Origin: Myxococcota bacterium
GTDB taxonomy: Bacteria > Myxococcota > UBA4151
Length of the DNA stretch: 7,607 bases
Reading direction: 5' to 3'
Assembly: GCA_028823075.1 (NCBI GenBank)
Contig: JAPKCE010000082.1
Coordinates: forward strand, 1 to 7,607
Made by a program: the position numbers and the translations under genes. The notes under the pieces were generated by a model that searched no databases, was not told the DNA's origin, and saw only the letters and a program-made list of their open reading frames with translations. This document shows, piece after piece, positions 5,355 to 7,607 of this stretch; the stretch's first letter is position 1, and each line of letters starts with the position of its first letter.

Positions 5355-7573
5355 TGCGCAGCCTTGCTCTGGTTCTACTCGCAACGTCGGCTTGCACCAA
5401 ACCCGTGGCCATCGACCAGGATGCTGGCGGCGGTCCCCTTGGCGTGGTCGTCCCCGACTTCTCCTGTCCGGGCCCGGGTTGTGAAGACGGCGCTGATGTC
5501 GGCGAATTACTCGTCGGCGCGGCGAAACGTTCAATCGTTCCGAACGAATACGAACTTGTGAATACTGCCTATCTCGACGCACGCAACTCAGAGACCTGCG
5601 ACCCGGGAACCCCGCTACTGGGCTCCGGGCATAAGCACCGACTCGAGCTAAGTGATGCTCAACTGGCGGCCGTGCAAGTCGATGCACCGCTCACTGTAAA
5701 CAGTGAAACCACGCTTGCGCACAGCCACGAAGTCGTTGTTAGCCGCGACGCACAAGGCGCCTTGCACGCCGCCCTATCCGCCACCAACGATCACAGTCAT
5801 GAGTTACAGGTCGGTCCCTTTTTAGAGCCGGTTACCGTTCATGTTCTATGGACGGCTGCGGAGCGACAGAGGCGTTGCGGTGAGATGCGCCGGCGCTTCT
5901 CGGATTTCCCCTCGACCGATTGCGGTGAAGACGGGCTTTGCGAGGGTGACGAGGGCTGGCCCGGCGCTGACGAGGGCGAAAACGACGGAAAGCCTGACTG
6001 GTTTCGAGACTGCGGTGCAGATCGAATTTGTCCGGGAAACATCCCAGAAGAAGGCGCTCTGGCTAACAACGGGCTCGACGATGACTTCGACGGCGTCATC
6101 GATGACGGGCCCTACCCAGGCCCTGACTTTGGTGAGGGAAACCTTAAATACGACGGTCTCTGGCAGGCAGGTTTTGGCTCGAACATTCCGAGCGTCGCCG
6201 TCCACGATCCAATTTGGGCTCGCTGTTTTGCTGCACTGCGCGGCGACACCTCGGTGGTCATCTGCTCGGTCGATCTGGTCGGTTTCTTCTGGGACGATGT
6301 GCAGCGCGTTCGCGCCTTGGTCGCCGATGCTATGGGCAGTTCGGCACCAGATCATATCCTAGTTTCTGCCACCCATACCCACGAAGCGCCCGACAGCATG
6401 GGTCAATGGGGGCCCATCACAAACGACAACGATGTCATGCCGCGTATCTCCGGAGTGAACCCGCGCCATATGGAGTTGGTGCGCGCTCAGTTGGCGGCGG
6501 CGGTTGCCGAGGCCATGACGAACGCTCAGCCAGCACGCTTGAAGATGGTGACTACGCGAAGCGGCACCGAACAATTGCTGCGCGATAGCCGCGACCCTCA
6601 GGTTCTCGATGATACTGTCACCCTGATGCAGGCCATTAACAAGTCTGATAACAGCAGCATCGTCACCGTCTACAACTGGGGCAACCATCCGGAGATCTTA
6701 TCCGATGTGAACAACCAGATCAGCTCGGACTTTGCTCATGACCTCAGACTGCCCTTGGAAAATGGACTGGATGGGACCGATGGGCGACCCACCATCGCCG
6801 GATTAGGCGGTGTCGCCATCTATTTACAGGGTACGGTCGGCGGTCTGATGACCCCGCTGGGTTTAGACCTGGACGATTTTGAAGGCAATGTGACCAAACG
6901 ACGTAGCTTTGCGGCTGCTCAGGTCATGGGCGAAAAACTGGCGATCATCGGTTTGCAAGCCCTGGCTAGCGAGTCGGCTGAGACTGTTGAAGAAGGGGCG
7001 CTGAGCGTACGCCGCAAGCAGATGGACATTCCGATCTTCAACACCCAGTTTCATGTCGCCTTGCTCTTCGGTCTCTTCGATCGTGGTGTTCACCATTACG
7101 ACCCGGCCGAGTTAATAAACGCCGGCGACGAGTTCTCGGCGCGAAACCTACCGCATGCGCGCAGCGAAGTGAACCGTATCACCATCGGTCCGATGGCCTT
7201 CTTGAGCGTGCCTGGTGAGTTGTTCCCTGAATTGGCTGTGGTCGATTCGCTGAAGGAACCTTTTCCCTACACTCCAGAGGGCCGCCCCATCATCGGCGAA
7301 GACAACGAGAATCCGCCAGCGATCGACGAGGGGCCTGCTGGACCCTACCTGCGCGAACTCACTTTTGGAGCGCGCCACACCATGATCGTTGGGCTGGGTA
7401 ACGACGAACTGGGTTATCTAATCCCCGACTACGATTTCAAAACCAACGAGGCCGCACCTTATTTTGAAGAGGCGCCCGGAGACCATTATGAAGAAACCAA
7501 CTCCACCGGTCCGGCGATCACCGGCATGGTGCTCGGAGCTCTACGGGGCATGGAGCGCTGGCTGCGTCAGTAG
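5354..7573 (+). CDS. Neutral/alkaline ceramidase-like lipoprotein, putative metal-dependent hydrolase
   Basis: A 739-residue protein. The signal peptide MRSLALVLLATSAC has its lipidated Cys at 14. The ceramidase-like part starts at about 50 (ELLVGAAKRSIVP) and resumes at about 269 with AGFGS and VHDPIWARCFAALRG (283-297), VVICSVDLVGFF (301-312), HILVSATHTHEAPD (334-347), VYNWGNHPEILS (439-450), AIYLQGTVGGLM (488-499), MAFLSVPGELFPEL (614-627) and GLGNDELGYLIPDYDF (680-695). In Pseudomonas neutral ceramidase zinc is held by two His, a Glu and a Tyr; by motif the equivalents here would be His341 or His343, His445, Glu622 and Tyr688. This mapping is from memory, not an alignment. The serine motif of true ceramidases (GDxSPN-like) is not seen; GGLMTP stands in its place, so the substrate is uncertain. 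Residues 91-151 hold three His-x-His motifs, and 189-263 hold two Cys/Asp/Gly-rich modules. The protein is probably anchored outside the cytoplasm. The start at ATG 5354 was chosen over upstream in-frame codons (from 5213) because it overlaps the previous stop and begins the signal peptide. Confidence 0.88.
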   Translation: MRSLALVLLATSACTKPVAIDQDAGGGPLGVVVPDFSCPGPGCEDGADVGELLVGAAKRSIVPNEYELVNTAYLDARNSETCDPGTPLLGSGHKHRLELSDAQLAAVQVDAPLTVNSETTLAHSHEVVVSRDAQGALHAALSATNDHSHELQVGPFLEPVTVHVLWTAAERQRRCGEMRRRFSDFPSTDCGEDGLCEGDEGWPGADEGENDGKPDWFRDCGADRICPGNIPEEGALANNGLDDDFDGVIDDGPYPGPDFGEGNLKYDGLWQAGFGSNIPSVAVHDPIWARCFAALRGDTSVVICSVDLVGFFWDDVQRVRALVADAMGSSAPDHILVSATHTHEAPDSMGQWGPITNDNDVMPRISGVNPRHMELVRAQLAAAVAEAMTNAQPARLKMVTTRSGTEQLLRDSRDPQVLDDTVTLMQAINKSDNSSIVTVYNWGNHPEILSDVNNQISSDFAHDLRLPLENGLDGTDGRPTIAGLGGVAIYLQGTVGGLMTPLGLDLDDFEGNVTKRRSFAAAQVMGEKLAIIGLQALASESAETVEEGALSVRRKQMDIPIFNTQFHVALLFGLFDRGVHHYDPAELINAGDEFSARNLPHARSEVNRITIGPMAFLSVPGELFPELAVVDSLKEPFPYTPEGRPIIGEDNENPPAIDEGPAGPYLRELTFGARHTMIVGLGNDELGYLIPDYDFKTNEAAPYFEEAPGDHYEETNSTGPAITGMVLGALRGMERWLRQ
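5624..5806 (+). repeat. Sequence encoding a His-x-His repeat region in the ceramidase-like lipoprotein
   Basis: This encodes residues 91-151. Three H-x-H motifs occur: GHKHRLEL (92-99), AHSHEVVV (122-129) and DHSHELQV (146-153). Each is followed by an alternating strand-like sequence, and SDAQLAAV lies between the first two. The pattern matches the 'GHxHxVxLSxAQL ... GHxHxV' modules I recall from myxobacterial lipoproteins. A metal-binding role is plausible but not shown. Confidence 0.6.
5918..6142 (+). repeat. Sequence encoding two Cys/Asp/Gly-rich modules (DCGxDxxC type)
   Basis: This encodes residues 189-263. Copy one begins DCGEDGLCEGDEGWPGADEG (189-208). Copy two begins DCGADRICPGN (219-229) and continues through NNGLDDDFDGVIDDG (238-252) to GPDFGEGN (256-263). 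Each copy has a close Cys pair (190/196 and 220/226). The spaced Asp residues resemble calcium-binding DxDxDG repeats. The modules come before the VHDP motif, as an insertion between the first ceramidase-like strand and the rest of the domain. Confidence 0.6.
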
Positions 7574-7607
7574 AGCCTGATCGGCGGCCAAAGAATCACG
7601 CGTTGAC
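7574..7607 (+). other. Right edge, no feature recognised
   Basis: 34 bases follow the ceramidase-like gene's TAG. No hairpin with a T-tract, no start codon with a ribosome binding site and no promoter is visible. The operon may continue beyond the edge. Confidence 0.4.

Noticed and set aside
5846..6355. Minus- and plus-strand open frames inside the ceramidase-like gene
   Set aside because: The ceramidase-like frame carries the family motifs across this stretch; the others are shadows.

Overview
The window looks like chromosomal DNA from a Gram-negative, moderately high-GC bacterium of the myxobacterial / Bradymonadales type (former Deltaproteobacteria). This is an inference from gene style. 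Three of the six genes start with lipoprotein signal peptides. Two of those products carry the cysteine-rich C-x4-D-C modules common in that group. One carries the DCGxDxxC...GADEGE and DDDxDGxIDD modules also seen there. One gene is an FHA protein with a GGDEF-like tail. No rRNA, tRNA, CRISPR array, insertion sequence or phage gene was recognised.

Layout. Two transcription units diverge from a 131-bp gap (3000-3130). The left, minus-strand unit holds a 770-residue cysteine-rich lipoprotein (2999 to 687). Thirteen bases further on is an FHA protein whose C-terminal half resembles a GGDEF domain (673 to beyond the left edge). The right, plus-strand unit holds four genes: a short DUF721/DciA-type protein (3131-3466, TTG start); an unrecognised 204-residue exported protein (3463-4077, ATGA overlap); a 403-residue lipoprotein with a dockerin/EF-hand-like loop and a probable C-terminal beta-sandwich domain (4143-5354); and a 739-residue lipoprotein related to neutral/alkaline ceramidases (5354-7573, TGATG overlap). 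The last 34 bases hold nothing recognisable.

How the genes may work together. The right-hand unit is tightly packed and probably co-transcribed, with a possible break in the 65-bp gap at 4078-4142. Its last two genes are probably translationally coupled, so the 403-residue lipoprotein may act with the ceramidase-like lipoprotein at the envelope. The 770-residue lipoprotein faces away from them but has the same surface-protein style. The DciA-type gene (replicative helicase loading) does not obviously belong with the rest functionally.

The points most worth a second look are the ceramidase-like protein, which has a His-x-His repeat region and a duplicated Cys/Asp/Gly-rich module ahead of its metal-site motifs and appears to lack the ceramidase serine motif; and the GGDEF-like domain, in which GGDEF reads GGGGG and the metal-binding aspartate reads Glu. 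I do not see a clear defence, mobile or other multi-gene system of a new kind.
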